A DNA stretch of 64,000 nucleotides from Paenibacillus eucommiae (GTDB taxonomy: Bacteria; Bacillota; Bacilli; Paenibacillales; NBRC-103111): NCBI RefSeq assembly GCF_017874215.1, contig NZ_JAGGLB010000002.1, positions 1 through 64,000 on the forward strand, given 5' to 3'. Shown piece by piece: positions 7,936 to 17,211 of the stretch (position 1 is its first letter; each line of letters starts with the position of its first letter). The notes beneath the pieces were generated by a model that was not told where the DNA came from, made no database searches, and was given only the letters and a program-made list of their open reading frames with translations. The translations under genes were made by a program, and so were the position numbers.

Positions 7936-8561
7936 TACTTGCGCCAGCCTCCCTTCCATGCTATCAAAGCTTTACATACAGCCTTAAATCCTTTGACTAA
8001 CGATTCCAACAATAGTGTAAAGGTCCTTGCAGCGAAAACAGAAAGCCACCAGCCATCCTGGAAGGAAGCACCGCCGAAATAAAGGGGTTGATGCATAGAA
8101 TGAGCAAGCACGGAATATATTTCGCCTATAATTATCCCTAAGGAAAGACTGGCGATTTGCTCCCACAATCTACGCTCCAGAAGAAGTACAACACATACAA
8201 GAAATAACACTGCATCCAACTGGGGGCTAACTACAGCCATCATCGGATCCATAGCGAGAATTTCCATCGCCAGAACATGAAAAGAACCCAACAACAACCC
8301 GATTGAAAGCAGATGAAGCTTGCGAAATAAGCCTTTGGTTTGAATAATAATACCTAAACTTAAGACGGAAATACCTGCAAATACCCAATTAATTTGAACT
8401 GCGGGAAGTTTAATTTCAAACGAAAACAAGAGTATCCAGCCAATAAAAAAAAGAAGTATTCTGTTTTGCGATATACTCCTTACGTAGATCTCCTTCCAGC
8501 CGCTAGCAAATAAAATCAGCGTAATGCTCAGGAGAACAAGTGAGAGATAACCTGGATTCAT
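7935..8561 (-). CDS. YphA-family membrane protein
   Basis: 208 residues, almost entirely hydrophobic, about six membrane helices, with short basic loops and the C-terminal tail WKGGWRK. Its size, topology and place between fni and the YIEGIA gene match B. subtilis YphA. Function unknown. Its stop overlaps the next start, so the YphA, YIEGIA and small partner genes form one coupled operon. Confidence 0.75.
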   Translation of the reverse strand: MNPGYLSLVLLSITLILFASGWKEIYVRSISQNRILLFFIGWILLFSFEIKLPAVQINWVFAGISVLSLGIIIQTKGLFRKLHLLSIGLLLGSFHVLAMEILAMDPMMAVVSPQLDAVLFLVCVVLLLERRLWEQIASLSLGIIIGEIYSVLAHSMHQPLYFGGASFQDGWWLSVFAARTFTLLLESLVKGFKAVCKALIAWKGGWRK

Positions 8562-8645
8562 AACTTTTTATCACCTAGGATCTTTAGGCTTACGCACGCA
8601 ATCCGTACATAAGCTCTTTGTATCCTTAGTATGGCAAAAAATAAA

Positions 8646-9704
8646 TTATTTACTCCAGCTGCCTCTACCTGCATATTCAGTTATGTCAATTCCGCGGGTT
8701 GTACACCATGCTGCCGTTTCACCTGAAATTACAACAGGGCGCTGCCAAAGCTGGTCCACACTCCGGACTCCCAAAGCTGTCATAATGAGGATTAGTCCTT
8801 CATGAAGCTCATCAATGAAACCCATTAAAGCATCAATGCCCTCTGATTGAATGACTTTCAAGAACGCACCTGCCATTCCTACGCCAGAAGCTCCAAGAGT
8901 AAGTGCTTTGATGGCTTCGAGCGCATTGGTTATCCCTCCGGAAGCTATAATTGAGCCTCTTGGATAAATGCTTAGCGCCTCCAGCAAAGCAACACTGGTT
9001 GTACATCCCCAATCGTTTAACCAATCCAAGGGGGCCTGCCGTCTTGCGTTTTCTATAGCAGCAAAATTCGTCCCACCCGTACCGCCAACATCCAATATAT
9101 GTACGCCAATTTCTGACAGCTGTCTTGCATTTTCGCGCATAATCCCAAAGCCTACTTCTTTTACAATTACGGGTACTGACACTTGTTGAACAATGGTCTC
9201 TATACGCTTAAGCATTCCTGTAAAGCTGCGGTCACCTTCCGGCATAATGAGTTCCTGCATGACATTCAGATGAATCTGCAGAGCATTAGCTTCGATCATA
9301 TCTACAGCGCGTTTTGCTTGATCCGGTAGAGCTTCACTGCCCAAATTGGCAATAATAATACCGTTCGGATTAACCTGGCGAACAACCTGGTAGCTGGAAA
9401 CAACCTCTTTATTTTTAATGGCTGACATTTGCGAACCCACCGCCATGGCCAGCTTCTTCTCGCGGGCCACTGTGGCGAGCGACCTATTAATCGTCTCTGT
9501 CTCCTCAGCCCCGCCGGTCATTGCATTAATAAAAATCGGCGAACTCATGGTGAGATCGCCGATTCGGGTCGTTAAAGCAATGGTATCCGTTGAGGCTTCT
9601 GGAAGACAGTTGTGCACAAGCTTGATATCTGACAGCCCTTGCCGTCCAGATTGACCAAGCTTCAGCGCATGATGGACGTGCTCCATTTTGCGTGAAATGC
9701 GCAT
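8646..9704 (-). CDS. fni: Type 2 isopentenyl-diphosphate delta-isomerase
   Basis: 352 residues. FMN-dependent enzyme that interconverts isopentenyl and dimethylallyl diphosphate for isoprenoid synthesis. Diagnostic stretches are the N-terminal RKMEHVHHAL, NAMTGGAEET, GSQMSAI, VKEVGFGI, the glycine-rich DVGGTGGTNFAAIE and ASGGITNALEA, the last two building the FMN/phosphate sites of the TIM barrel. Start ATG follows GGGAGG. It lies between rpsA and the YphA operon, as in B. subtilis (ypgA). Confidence 0.95.
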   Translation of the reverse strand: MRISRKMEHVHHALKLGQSGRQGLSDIKLVHNCLPEASTDTIALTTRIGDLTMSSPIFINAMTGGAEETETINRSLATVAREKKLAMAVGSQMSAIKNKEVVSSYQVVRQVNPNGIIIANLGSEALPDQAKRAVDMIEANALQIHLNVMQELIMPEGDRSFTGMLKRIETIVQQVSVPVIVKEVGFGIMRENARQLSEIGVHILDVGGTGGTNFAAIENARRQAPLDWLNDWGCTTSVALLEALSIYPRGSIIASGGITNALEAIKALTLGASGVGMAGAFLKVIQSEGIDALMGFIDELHEGLILIMTALGVRSVDQLWQRPVVISGETAAWCTTRGIDITEYAGRGSWSK

Positions 9705-9752
9705 CCTGTGAACCTCCCTCTTGAATCACAAAACTTTATTCAATGCCTGTTT

Positions 9753-11126
9753 TTACTTTTTGAATTTGGACAATTTATCGCCAAAGCGCTCAGCAAGTGT
9801 GAAGGAAAGACCTTGGTTAGTGAGGGAAACATTCTCATTACCGGCAATTTCCTTCTGGTGGTTAGCACTGGAGCCGCCGCCGCCGCCGCTACCACGAGCT
9901 GGTCTTTCTCTTTCTTGCTTAACTGGAGCTTCAGGAGCCTCTTCAGTTTCCTTGATGCTCAAGCTTACGCGTTTCTCAGCAGTGTTAATTTCAAGAATTT
10001 TCGCTTGTACTTCCTGACCTTCTTGTAACGCCTCATGAGGAGTTGCAATATGACGGTGTGCAATTTGGGAAATATGCACAAGGCCTTCAACACCAGGGGC
10101 AATTTCAACGAAAGCTCCGAAAGCAGCAAGACGCTTAACGGTTCCAGTTACGATAGATCCTGCAGCAAACTCACGGTCCACTTTATCCCATGGGCCTTCC
10201 AAAGTTGCTTTGATGCTTAGGCTGATTTTATCATTAGCCGGATCTACTTTAAGTACTTGTACTTTCACTTGGTCGCCTTCTTTAACAACCTCAGACGGTT
10301 GTTCAACATGGTGCCAAGCCATTTCCGAAATATGGACCAAACCGTCAATACCGCCGATGTCTACGAAAGCCCCGAATTGTGTTAAGCGTTGAACGGTTCC
10401 GTCCAGCACTTGACCTACTTGAAGACCTTCGATAATTTTTTTCTTGCCTGCTTCAAATTCTTCGTCCAGTACATCTTTCTGGGAAAGAATCACTTTGTTC
10501 TTCTCGCGGTCAATTTCTTTCACACGCAGACGAAGCGTGCGGCCTTTGTAATCGCTGAAATCTTCAACGAAATGACGCTCTACCATTGAAGCAGGAACGA
10601 AACCACGTACCCCTACATCAACAACAAGTCCGCCTTTAACCACTTCAGCTACAACGGCTTCTAAGATTTCACTGCTTTCCAGTTGAGCTTGCAGGGAATC
10701 CCATGCCTTCTCGCTATCTACGATACGCTTGGAAAGTACCAGCTTTTCTTTTCCATCATCGATAGTAACAACCTTAAGCTCTACTTCTTGGCCCACTTCA
10801 ACAGCCTGAGCCGCATTGTCAAGCTGAACGGATGAAAGCTCACGAACAGGAATGACGCCATCATATTTATAGCCAATATCAACGAAGACTTGATCCTCAT
10901 CGACCTTCACAATTTTTCCCTTAACGGAATCACCCTTTTTCAGCTTAGCTACATTGGACATAGCTTGTTCTGCTTCGGATTGGGAAACTTCCACTTCTGG
11001 AGCCTCTTCGGCAGCAGGAGCTTCTGTAGCTTCAGATGCTTGAGTTTCATTAGCTTCGACTTCCGGAGTTTCACCGTTAGCTTTCACTTCTTCTTCATTA
11101 TTCTGTACGTTAACTTCTTCTGACAT
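9753..11126 (-). CDS. rpsA: 30S ribosomal protein S1 homologue
   Basis: About 457 residues from the ATG at 11126, which follows GAGGAGG; an upstream in-frame ATG at 11159 lies before this ribosome site. After a very acidic, Glu/Ala-rich N-terminal tail of about 65 residues come four S1 RNA-binding repeats; the clearest are LTQFGAFVDIGGIDGLVHIS and LAAFGAFVEIAPGVEGLVHI. A glycine-serine patch (RGSGGGGGSS) precedes the tail. Gram-positive S1 homologues (B. subtilis YpfD) have four repeats instead of six and are not essential for all initiation. Gene order cmk-plsC-rpsA-fni is typical. Confidence 0.93.
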   Translation of the reverse strand: MSEEVNVQNNEEEVKANGETPEVEANETQASEATEAPAAEEAPEVEVSQSEAEQAMSNVAKLKKGDSVKGKIVKVDEDQVFVDIGYKYDGVIPVRELSSVQLDNAAQAVEVGQEVELKVVTIDDGKEKLVLSKRIVDSEKAWDSLQAQLESSEILEAVVAEVVKGGLVVDVGVRGFVPASMVERHFVEDFSDYKGRTLRLRVKEIDREKNKVILSQKDVLDEEFEAGKKKIIEGLQVGQVLDGTVQRLTQFGAFVDIGGIDGLVHISEMAWHHVEQPSEVVKEGDQVKVQVLKVDPANDKISLSIKATLEGPWDKVDREFAAGSIVTGTVKRLAAFGAFVEIAPGVEGLVHISQIAHRHIATPHEALQEGQEVQAKILEINTAEKRVSLSIKETEEAPEAPVKQERERPARGSGGGGGSSANHQKEIAGNENVSLTNQGLSFTLAERFGDKLSKFKK

Positions 11127-11247
11127 TGCATTAGCCTCCTCAATTAACAAACCCATCAATATTATTTTATAAAGTCACAAAGTATAAGCACTAGGCAGTA
11201 TACGATGCACAAAACAAACAACTGAACTATCATACTCTACTTGACTG

Positions 11248-11826
11248 CTACTTGCTATAATCAGCGTAAATACTGCGTATAACGACCATAATAGCATCAG
11301 TCGCTTTCTCCAGATCCTCAGAGGTTCCAGCTGCAAATTCGCTTAAATCTACAGGCTTGCCATACACAATGGTCATTCTCCGAAATAAAGAATAAGTACC
11401 TATGATTGCTACAGGAATTACAACAGCATCTGATTTCAAAGCAAGGCTAGCTGCGCCCTTCTTGCCCATTCCTCCGGCATTGCTTCGTGTACCTTCAGGA
11501 AAAATGCCCATCACGCTTCCTTCCTTTAATAAGGAAATAGCCAGACGGATCGATTCTTTGCTTACTCCTCCACGTTTGACCGGGAAAGCACCTACTCTGG
11601 AAATTAAAAATCCTAATACTGGCACCTGAAACAATTCAGCCTTGGCCATAAAATGCACCTTACGTTCTAAAGGCGTACCAAGAATCGGTGGATCCAATAA
11701 GCTTGTATGATTTCCACAAAGTATAACCGGCCCTTCTGCAGGAACGTTTTCTTTACCGATCACCTTAAGGCGAAATAGTGTATAGAAAAAAAGGCGAAAT
11801 AAAAATCGGCCTAACCGGTAAAGCAT
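11248..11826 (-). CDS. plsC: 1-acyl-sn-glycerol-3-phosphate acyltransferase
   Basis: About 192 residues from the ATG at 11826, placed seven bases after GAGGAGGGG and right behind cmk. It transfers an acyl chain to lysophosphatidic acid to give phosphatidic acid at the membrane. The family motifs are present: NHTSLLDPP (the H-x4-D catalytic pair), KAELF, and FPEGTRS. A hydrophobic N-terminal segment anchors it. Together with gpsA and plsY the window holds the full route from dihydroxyacetone phosphate to phosphatidic acid apart from PlsX. Confidence 0.9.
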   Translation of the reverse strand: MLYRLGRFLFRLFFYTLFRLKVIGKENVPAEGPVILCGNHTSLLDPPILGTPLERKVHFMAKAELFQVPVLGFLISRVGAFPVKRGGVSKESIRLAISLLKEGSVMGIFPEGTRSNAGGMGKKGAASLALKSDAVVIPVAIIGTYSLFRRMTIVYGKPVDLSEFAAGTSEDLEKATDAIMVVIRSIYADYSK

Positions 11827-11828
11827 GC

Positions 11829-12512
11829 CTACTCCCCTCCTCTGACTTTGTCTCTGCAAAGCCCGAGAATGGTGTCCACGACTTCCGGGACAGTCATTAA
11901 CGTGCTATCAAGGAGCAGCGCATCATGAGCGCGGACAAGAGGAGAAATCTCTCTTTCTTGATCCATTTGGTCACGGCGCTTTATATCCTGCTGTAATTGT
12001 TCTAGCGTCACAGAGTCATCCCCGCTGCTTTGCATCTCTTTAAAGCGACGCTCGGCTCTTTGGCTGACGCTGGCTGTTAGGTATATCTTGACTTCCGCAT
12101 CGGGTATCACTTTCGTCCCAATATCCCGGCCATCCATGACGACTCCTTTACCGGCAGCCATTTGCTTCTGTCTGGCAACAAGAATGCTTCTGACTTCACC
12201 CATAGCTGCTATTTCGGAAACATGATTCGTAATGGTGGTTGAGCGAATCAGCTTGGTAACATCAACTCCGTCAACCAGCACATGCTGACCTTCCGCGTGC
12301 GGTATGAGTTCAATATTCATACCCCTTGCGACGTCTGCAACTACAGATTCTTGAATCGGGAGCCGGTCTTCCTGCAGAACCTTCCAGGTTACCGCTCGAT
12401 ACATGGCCCCTGTATCTACGTAGATGAAGCCTAACGCTCGCGCCACCAAACGGGCAATCGTACTCTTCCCTGCTCCGGCGGGACCATCTATGGCAATGTT
12501 ATACGTCTCCAA
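11829..12512 (-). CDS. cmk: Cytidylate kinase
   Basis: 227 residues. Phosphorylates CMP and dCMP with ATP. The P-loop GPAGAGKST is at residues 9-17, followed by VDTGAMYRAVT and VVMDGRDIGT, the nucleoside-monophosphate binding part, and RRDQMDQEREISPL in the lid/base region. TTG start after AGGAGG. The stop is two bases before the plsC start, so the two are translated together. Confidence 0.95.
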   Translation of the reverse strand: METYNIAIDGPAGAGKSTIARLVARALGFIYVDTGAMYRAVTWKVLQEDRLPIQESVVADVARGMNIELIPHAEGQHVLVDGVDVTKLIRSTTITNHVSEIAAMGEVRSILVARQKQMAAGKGVVMDGRDIGTKVIPDAEVKIYLTASVSQRAERRFKEMQSSGDDSVTLEQLQQDIKRRDQMDQEREISPLVRAHDALLLDSTLMTVPEVVDTILGLCRDKVRGGE

Positions 12513-12543
12513 ACAGCCGTTCCTCCTAACAATACCTTACGAA

Positions 12544-12570
12544 CAAAAAAGCAGGCAGTGCCTGCTGACT
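12544..12570 (-). terminator. Rho-independent terminator upstream of cmk
   Basis: Minus strand: AGCAGGC, loop ACT, GCCTGCT, then TTTTTTG. It ends transcription of the small membrane-protein gene at 12664 before cmk. Confidence 0.85.
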
Positions 12571-12663
12571 CAAAAAATTATACCACAGCATAGCCTGAGA
12601 TGCAAAACTTGTTCAGCTCTTAAGGGGTTGTCCCGTCTCATTAGACATCTTGTCCGGTACGAA

Positions 12664-12885
12664 CTAACGCCGCCCCGGGAATGCCTGTTCCTTTTCCATA
12701 TACGGTATGCCTTCTAAAGGCGCAACCTTGGTAAAATGCATGCTCACATAAGGAATTTGCAGCAAGGCTTGACAGCATAAAAGAAGGACAAATAAAACAA
12801 ATAAAAACCGGAAAAGTACCCGCTCCACCTGCTTCGAAAACTGAATGAACAGTTCCTCGTAATCAGCCCTGTCTTCTTCTTTCAT
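12664..12885 (-). CDS. Small membrane protein, YpfB-like by position
   Basis: 73 residues: an acidic N-terminus (MKEEDRADYEEL), one strongly hydrophobic helix (about residues 26-45), and an extracytoplasmic tail rich in Pro and Glu. It sits between cmk and the PilZ gene, where B. subtilis has ypfB (DUF5359), and has the same one-helix layout. Function unknown. Confidence 0.65.
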   Translation of the reverse strand: MKEEDRADYEELFIQFSKQVERVLFRFLFVLFVLLLCCQALLQIPYVSMHFTKVAPLEGIPYMEKEQAFPGRR

Positions 12886-12951
12886 ACCGCATTACCACCC
12901 GAAGTCCATATTTTGCTTCGTAGTATAACCAAAAGTTGGCAGCGGCATGCA

Positions 12952-13605
12952 TTAATTTTTCCGAAGGTCCATTTGCCTTTCGAAACAGTAGCGAATCAGC
13001 TTCTGACGATCGCGATCCGTAATTTCAACAAACCTCACCATCGCTAATTGTCTTCCTGTTTCAAGTAATTTAACACGCACAATTTCACCCTTCAGAGGAA
13101 CGTGCTCGATGGTGCCTGATTTAAATGGGACAAGAACCCAGCAGGAAATCACATAGTTAACATTTAGAGGTATGTATCCATCGCAAATGAAAGAAACTCC
13201 TCCACCCCCTACATCCTCAGTCACCGCAACGAATTGCAGCTGTTCCGAGAATTTAACGGCAATTTCAAGCTCAGCAGGCACCCGCAAAAAGCTGCGGCGT
13301 TGGATCTGAGTGATCGCCTCAGGCTCCGGTTTTTTGAGCATGATCAAACGTATTACATCTTCTCTGAAGCCGATTACGGATGTATTGAAATAATTCTTTA
13401 TTCCACCTTGGCTAATATAATAAGCGCTCAGCTCATCGCCCAAATAAAGCTTCTTCAAACGCCCCGTATTTTCATTCAGCGGAATTTCCATCACGATCGC
13501 TTCGTCGGACATATCGGCAATCCTGGACTTATATTCAATCTTGGATTCTTCTTCATCAATCGAATTGATTTGCATATGCAATATTTGATTAATATTAGGA
13601 AGCAA
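12952..13605 (-). CDS. PilZ-domain c-di-GMP receptor, MotI/YpfA-like flagellar brake
   Basis: 217 residues with an N-terminal YcgR-like domain (about 1-95) and a C-terminal PilZ domain. The c-di-GMP binding motif is visible as QRRSFLR (R-x3-R) near residue 104 and DVGGGGVSF, in place of the usual D/N-x-S-x2-G, near 130. The family homologue in B. subtilis (YpfA, MotI/DgrA) binds c-di-GMP and stops flagellar rotation. Start is TTG after GGGGGTGG. Gene order with cmk and ypeB agrees with B. subtilis. Confidence 0.85.
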   Translation of the reverse strand: MLPNINQILHMQINSIDEEESKIEYKSRIADMSDEAIVMEIPLNENTGRLKKLYLGDELSAYYISQGGIKNYFNTSVIGFREDVIRLIMLKKPEPEAITQIQRRSFLRVPAELEIAVKFSEQLQFVAVTEDVGGGGVSFICDGYIPLNVNYVISCWVLVPFKSGTIEHVPLKGEIVRVKLLETGRQLAMVRFVEITDRDRQKLIRYCFERQMDLRKN

Positions 13606-13689
13606 TCTTCCACCCCCATGCTCTATATCTCAGGCTAAAGTCTAAAGAACAACCTTTTAGATTATACCATGACAATTGATTTTAGAAAG

Positions 13690-13736
13690 CAAAAAAAAGA
13701 GAAGCTTTTTTTAATGTTGCATTAAGCTTCTCTTTC
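13690..13736 (-). terminator. Rho-independent terminator after ypeB
   Basis: Minus strand: AGAGAAGCTT and AAGCTTCTCT around an AT-rich loop, followed by TTTTTTTTG, immediately after the ypeB stop at 13743. Confidence 0.85.
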
Positions 13737-13742
13737 TATGAT

Positions 13743-15107
13743 TTATTTAGCTGCTGCCTGTGTATCCTGAGGCCTTATCGTTTCAATTTTCTCCTCATTA
13801 CCAGTCTCGCCATTTATATAAATCCGGTATAAATTGCTGTTCATTTTACCGGTGTATTCATGGCACAGCACCTCTTGCTCAAGATCATTTGTAATAACTG
13901 CGAGCTTCTGCTCCGATATTTCCATTTGCGGACTCAGCATTTTCCGTCCCTCTTCCGCGCTAATCTTCGGCGCTGCAAGCTTTCTTTCTTTTTGGGAGAA
14001 AACATATTCCGCTGCCTGAACACCTAGTATTTCCCCATCGTCCAAAGCGACCTTTACACTGACCTGCTGCGGGTAAATGAGGATATCCTTGTCACGTTTA
14101 ACAAAAACAATATTAGCTGTGCTATCATCCTGATCGTAGCTTACCGCGCTCATTTCCTTGTAACCATGCTGATCAAGAAACTCATCTGCGGCATCCCTGG
14201 CCCTTCTGATATCCAGATTAGCTCCAGAAACCTCACGTGATTTCACGAAATAAATCAGCTGGCCGCCCTTTTTGGAATAGTCCATTTGAATGTCAGCTTC
14301 ATTTTTTCCTCCTGAGGAAGCTGTCACACTGTAAGACTGATACTCCGTTCCCCCGTTGCCGTTCTCAGTTACCTGAAAATTAGCTACATCAGAGCGATTC
14401 AAAAATGCAGCGGCCTTTTGTTTGATCTCTTCAGTAGTCATCTCATTGCCTGATAACATCTGTACGTTATTTTTTTGAAAAACGGTTAAGTTTCCAGGGC
14501 CCCATTCGATTTCGGAATAACCCTCAACCTTTTTATCCACTGTTGTGAAGCCATCAATGATGACATTATCAACGGGCTCATCCTTCGAGGCTAGAGCAAG
14601 CTCTACATCCATCCACCTAAGATTGTTAGTAATAACCTTATTCTGAACGCCCCTAATTTCACCAGTAAGTTCCTTCGAATGTTCATAAAGCGTGCCTAAT
14701 GTCTTTAATTCCTCTTGGCTTAATGGTGACTTATTTAAGTCACGAACTGATGTTCTGTAAGATAGATTTGCCAGGTTGGCCAAAAATTCTTCCGTTTTGT
14801 TGAAAGGCAGCATAGCAAGCGGAAGCTGGCTAATATCGCTTTGCGCCTGACTGGTTAGCCGCCATACGTTGACCAGACCTTTGCGGTAAGAATCATTGGA
14901 GGTCGAGTTCACTGCAAGTGTGTTTCCAAGCTCATTATGCAGTCTGTCCATCCGATACGAAAGATCATGAAATGCTCGCTGGTATTGATTTTCTGCCTTA
15001 ATTAGAATTTTATTTTTATCCTGATGCTCCAAATAGCCCCATACAGAAGCTCCAATCAACGCCAGTGTTACAAGTGGAAACATGACAATGCTTAATCTTT
15101 TGTACAT
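13743..15107 (-). CDS. ypeB: Spore germination protein YpeB
   Basis: 454 residues with one N-terminal membrane helix (about 8-27) and a long extracytoplasmic part that ends in PepSY-type repeats (for example ADEFLDQHGYKEM and KVALDDGEILGVQAAEYV). YpeB holds the cortex-lytic enzyme SleB in the spore inner membrane until germination. In Bacillus sleB is directly upstream in the same operon. Here the upstream neighbour is instead a 52-residue zinc-ribbon gene with its own terminator, so sleB must be elsewhere or replaced. Start ATG follows AGGAG. Confidence 0.9.
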   Translation of the reverse strand: MYKRLSIVMFPLVTLALIGASVWGYLEHQDKNKILIKAENQYQRAFHDLSYRMDRLHNELGNTLAVNSTSNDSYRKGLVNVWRLTSQAQSDISQLPLAMLPFNKTEEFLANLANLSYRTSVRDLNKSPLSQEELKTLGTLYEHSKELTGEIRGVQNKVITNNLRWMDVELALASKDEPVDNVIIDGFTTVDKKVEGYSEIEWGPGNLTVFQKNNVQMLSGNEMTTEEIKQKAAAFLNRSDVANFQVTENGNGGTEYQSYSVTASSGGKNEADIQMDYSKKGGQLIYFVKSREVSGANLDIRRARDAADEFLDQHGYKEMSAVSYDQDDSTANIVFVKRDKDILIYPQQVSVKVALDDGEILGVQAAEYVFSQKERKLAAPKISAEEGRKMLSPQMEISEQKLAVITNDLEQEVLCHEYTGKMNSNLYRIYINGETGNEEKIETIRPQDTQAAAK

Positions 15108-15189
15108 ATTGTTTCTATTTCTCCTTTCATTTCCGCCTAGTTTACTGTTAGCTTCTGTTAGCGAATGAAGGTTTATACATCCAGCACAA

Positions 15190-15226
15190 AAAAAAGAAGC
15201 CCACTATATATTTAGCGGCTTCTTTA
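15190..15226 (-). terminator. Rho-independent terminator after the zinc-ribbon gene
   Basis: Minus strand: AAGAAGCC and GGGCTTCTT with an AT-rich loop, then TTTTTTTTG. It overlaps the stop codon of the 52-residue gene and separates it from ypeB. Confidence 0.85.
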
Positions 15227-15382
15227 TGCTTGTTTGCTTTCCATATCAAAATCATGCTCATTATTGCAAATACATCTGCGGAAACCAGTATCGATCTTGC
15301 CATTATACTGTCTCCCTTTAAGAATAAACCTTTCGCCGCATTGCCTGCAGCGGATCGTCACTTTGACTTTAAGCTCAGACAT
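15224..15382 (-). CDS. Small zinc-ribbon protein, 52 residues
   Basis: Reads MSELKVKVTIRCRQCGERFI and continues to a stop at 15224. Cysteines at 12, 15, 37 and 39 (C-x2-C ... C-x-C) are likely to bind one zinc. The ATG is well placed behind GGAGG (TAACGGAGGATAGGAAGT). A strong terminator follows at once, so it is a compact, independent gene between prsW and ypeB. I do not recognise a named family; similar tiny zinc ribbons are often annotated as hypothetical proteins. Confidence 0.8.
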   Translation of the reverse strand: MSELKVKVTIRCRQCGERFILKGRQYNGKIDTGFRRCICNNEHDFDMESKQA

Positions 15383-15464
15383 ACTTCCTATCCTCCGTTA
15401 TTTACTGCTATGAATGATGAAACGCTACACAGTTTCAACGCTTATTTGACTATACTGCCCATTT

Positions 15465-16160
15465 TTAGCTAATTTTAAACTTCTCATCCCGCTGGATCAC
15501 ACGTAAAGAAGAATGCGCATTTGCCTTTTCAACTTTCCACAGTGTGCGAGTCCACAAATATACCATAAAGGGAATCATAAACCAGAGCCAATAAGATTTA
15601 GCTTCAAGTAAAATATAATCAAACGAGCCATGCCAAAAGATGGGCAGCAGCAGCGCCAACCATTTATATTTTAAAGAATGGATGCTGGTGAACTTGGCTT
15701 TTCCTAAATAATATCCCATCATAACCCCGAATAAAGCATGTCCCGAAACTGGCAGAAGAGCACGCACCAACAGTGCACCGAAGGAAGAAGTACTCAAAAA
15801 GGCATAAAAAACGTTCTCCAATGTCGCATATCCCATACTTACAGCTACCCCATAAACAATACCGTCGTAGGGCTCATCAAAAGAAGGATGCCGATAAATT
15901 AATTGATAGAGCAGAAACCATTTCAGAAACTCCTCCAACCCTCCTGACAAAATGAAGGCAAGAAAAAAGCTTCCTTCTCCGAATTGCATTTTGAGCAGAT
16001 GCTGCAAAACTATGGCAGGAAACACAATCAGGAGGCCAAACAGAAACATTTTCATAACCAGGTGGATAGGTTCCGTTTCGTACCGATCCTTTAAATAAAA
16101 ATAAGCTAACAAAGAGAGACCGGGAGCGATGGCCGCCACCAGAACCGGCAATATATGCAT
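15465..16160 (-). CDS. prsW: Intramembrane protease PrsW
   Basis: 231 residues with about eight membrane helices. The conserved glutamate pair lies in SGGLEEFLKW, followed by YDGIVYGVAVSMGYATLENV and the C-terminal GHALFGVMMGYYLG and FWHGSFDY segments of the PrsW family. In B. subtilis PrsW cuts the anti-sigma factor RsiW to release SigW under envelope stress. Which anti-sigma factor it cuts here is not shown. Start ATG follows AGGGAGG. Confidence 0.9.
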   Translation of the reverse strand: MHILPVLVAAIAPGLSLLAYFYLKDRYETEPIHLVMKMFLFGLLIVFPAIVLQHLLKMQFGEGSFFLAFILSGGLEEFLKWFLLYQLIYRHPSFDEPYDGIVYGVAVSMGYATLENVFYAFLSTSSFGALLVRALLPVSGHALFGVMMGYYLGKAKFTSIHSLKYKWLALLLPIFWHGSFDYILLEAKSYWLWFMIPFMVYLWTRTLWKVEKANAHSSLRVIQRDEKFKIS

Positions 16161-16233
16161 AGTCGCCTCCCTTACAGGTTGAAATCAGGCACAAGCAGCC
16201 TTCTCGCTGTTAAGCCCGGTTTAAACTTTGGCA

Positions 16234-16282
16234 AAAAAAAGCATCTCACAAAAACAATCGTTTTTGAAGATGCCATGAAAAT
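16234..16282 (-). terminator. Rho-independent terminator after the YpbH gene
   Basis: Minus strand: GGCATCTTCAAAAAC, loop GATT, GTTTTTGTGAGATGC, then TTTTTTTTG. It lies between the adaptor gene and prsW. Confidence 0.9.
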
Positions 16283-16305
16283 TTCCTATCTGCCACTATA
16301 CTTAC

Positions 16306-16914
16306 TTATGCATGAAAATGATGACATAGTACCTTAACCGCATCGTCTGCGATGATTACCTTGCCGTATTCCTCAAGCACTGCTCTTGTAACCGATGCCG
16401 CCTCGCCGTACTCCGAAAGAACAGCGATCAGAGCCTGGTACTTGCTATCCTCCAGGTCGATAGGCTCCAGCTGCAAATAATATTTCCCTTTATAGGAGAA
16501 CAAAGTGCCGCCTTCCATTAACAACGGATTAATCACTCTTGCTCCCTGAATAAGATCCTCAAAGTCTTTGAATGCGTAAGAAACCAGGTCGCTTTGTTCA
16601 AGCGTAACCTCCATTTCATATACTTCTTCCGCTCCATGGTCATCGTAAGAATCCGAATTAGCATACAAATCAAGCTTGCCTCTAGTCACGATCACAACCA
16701 TGCCTTGAGCAGGAAGAGCAAATACTTCCACAGCAAGCGGACCAGAAGGATCGAATCCAAGCTCTGAATAAGCTTGATCCATCATCTCGCTGAACAACTC
16801 ATGTACTTTGGGGATTTCCCGCCACATGTCGTCTTTTTGAATCCCGCGCTCCGTTAAGTCGTCAAATGTAAGGAAAATCCGTATCTTATCCTGACTTAAA
16901 CGCTCTATTTTCAT
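16306..16914 (-). CDS. mecB: ClpC adaptor protein, YpbH (MecB) type of the MecA family
   Basis: About 202 residues from the ATG at 16914, which follows GGAGG; an ATG further upstream (16983) has no good ribosome site. The protein begins MKIERLSQDKIRIFLTFDDL and later has AVEVFALPAQGMVVIVTRGK. These segments fit B. subtilis YpbH better than MecA itself. The N-terminal domain recognises substrates and the C-terminal domain docks on ClpC for ClpCP proteolysis. The middle is a short acidic linker (SYDDHGAEEVYEMEV). Confidence 0.9.
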   Translation of the reverse strand: MKIERLSQDKIRIFLTFDDLTERGIQKDDMWREIPKVHELFSEMMDQAYSELGFDPSGPLAVEVFALPAQGMVVIVTRGKLDLYANSDSYDDHGAEEVYEMEVTLEQSDLVSYAFKDFEDLIQGARVINPLLMEGGTLFSYKGKYYLQLEPIDLEDSKYQALIAVLSEYGEAASVTRAVLEEYGKVIIADDAVKVLCHHFHA

Positions 16915-17162
16915 GATAGGATCCTCCTTAGAGTTTTCCGCCAGGAAAACTTCTATCTTATGAAATGTGTGTTTTTCGTGCACGAAAGCTTGCCTGTTCC
17001 GCTTTCTTTTTGCTTTTTATAACAGATTATGAAGCAGGGCTTCAAAAGGTGTGCAGACAAAGCCTATCAGGATAAACGTCTGCATGATGCTTACTATAGT
17101 GATTTTCACCTATCATGTTATCATTATTTGCAAAGAAATGCACGCGTAAGTTCAGAGAAATA

Positions 17163-17207
17163 AAAAGCACAGCCACACCTGGGCAGGTTTGGCTGTGCTT
17201 TTTATTT
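17163..17207 (-). terminator. Bidirectional rho-independent terminator
   Basis: AAAAAGCACAGCCA and TGGCTGTGCTTTTT form a 14-bp stem, with U-rich tails in both directions. It lies just after the stop codon of the membrane-protein gene at 17212. Confidence 0.9.
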
Positions 17208-17211
17208 CATC

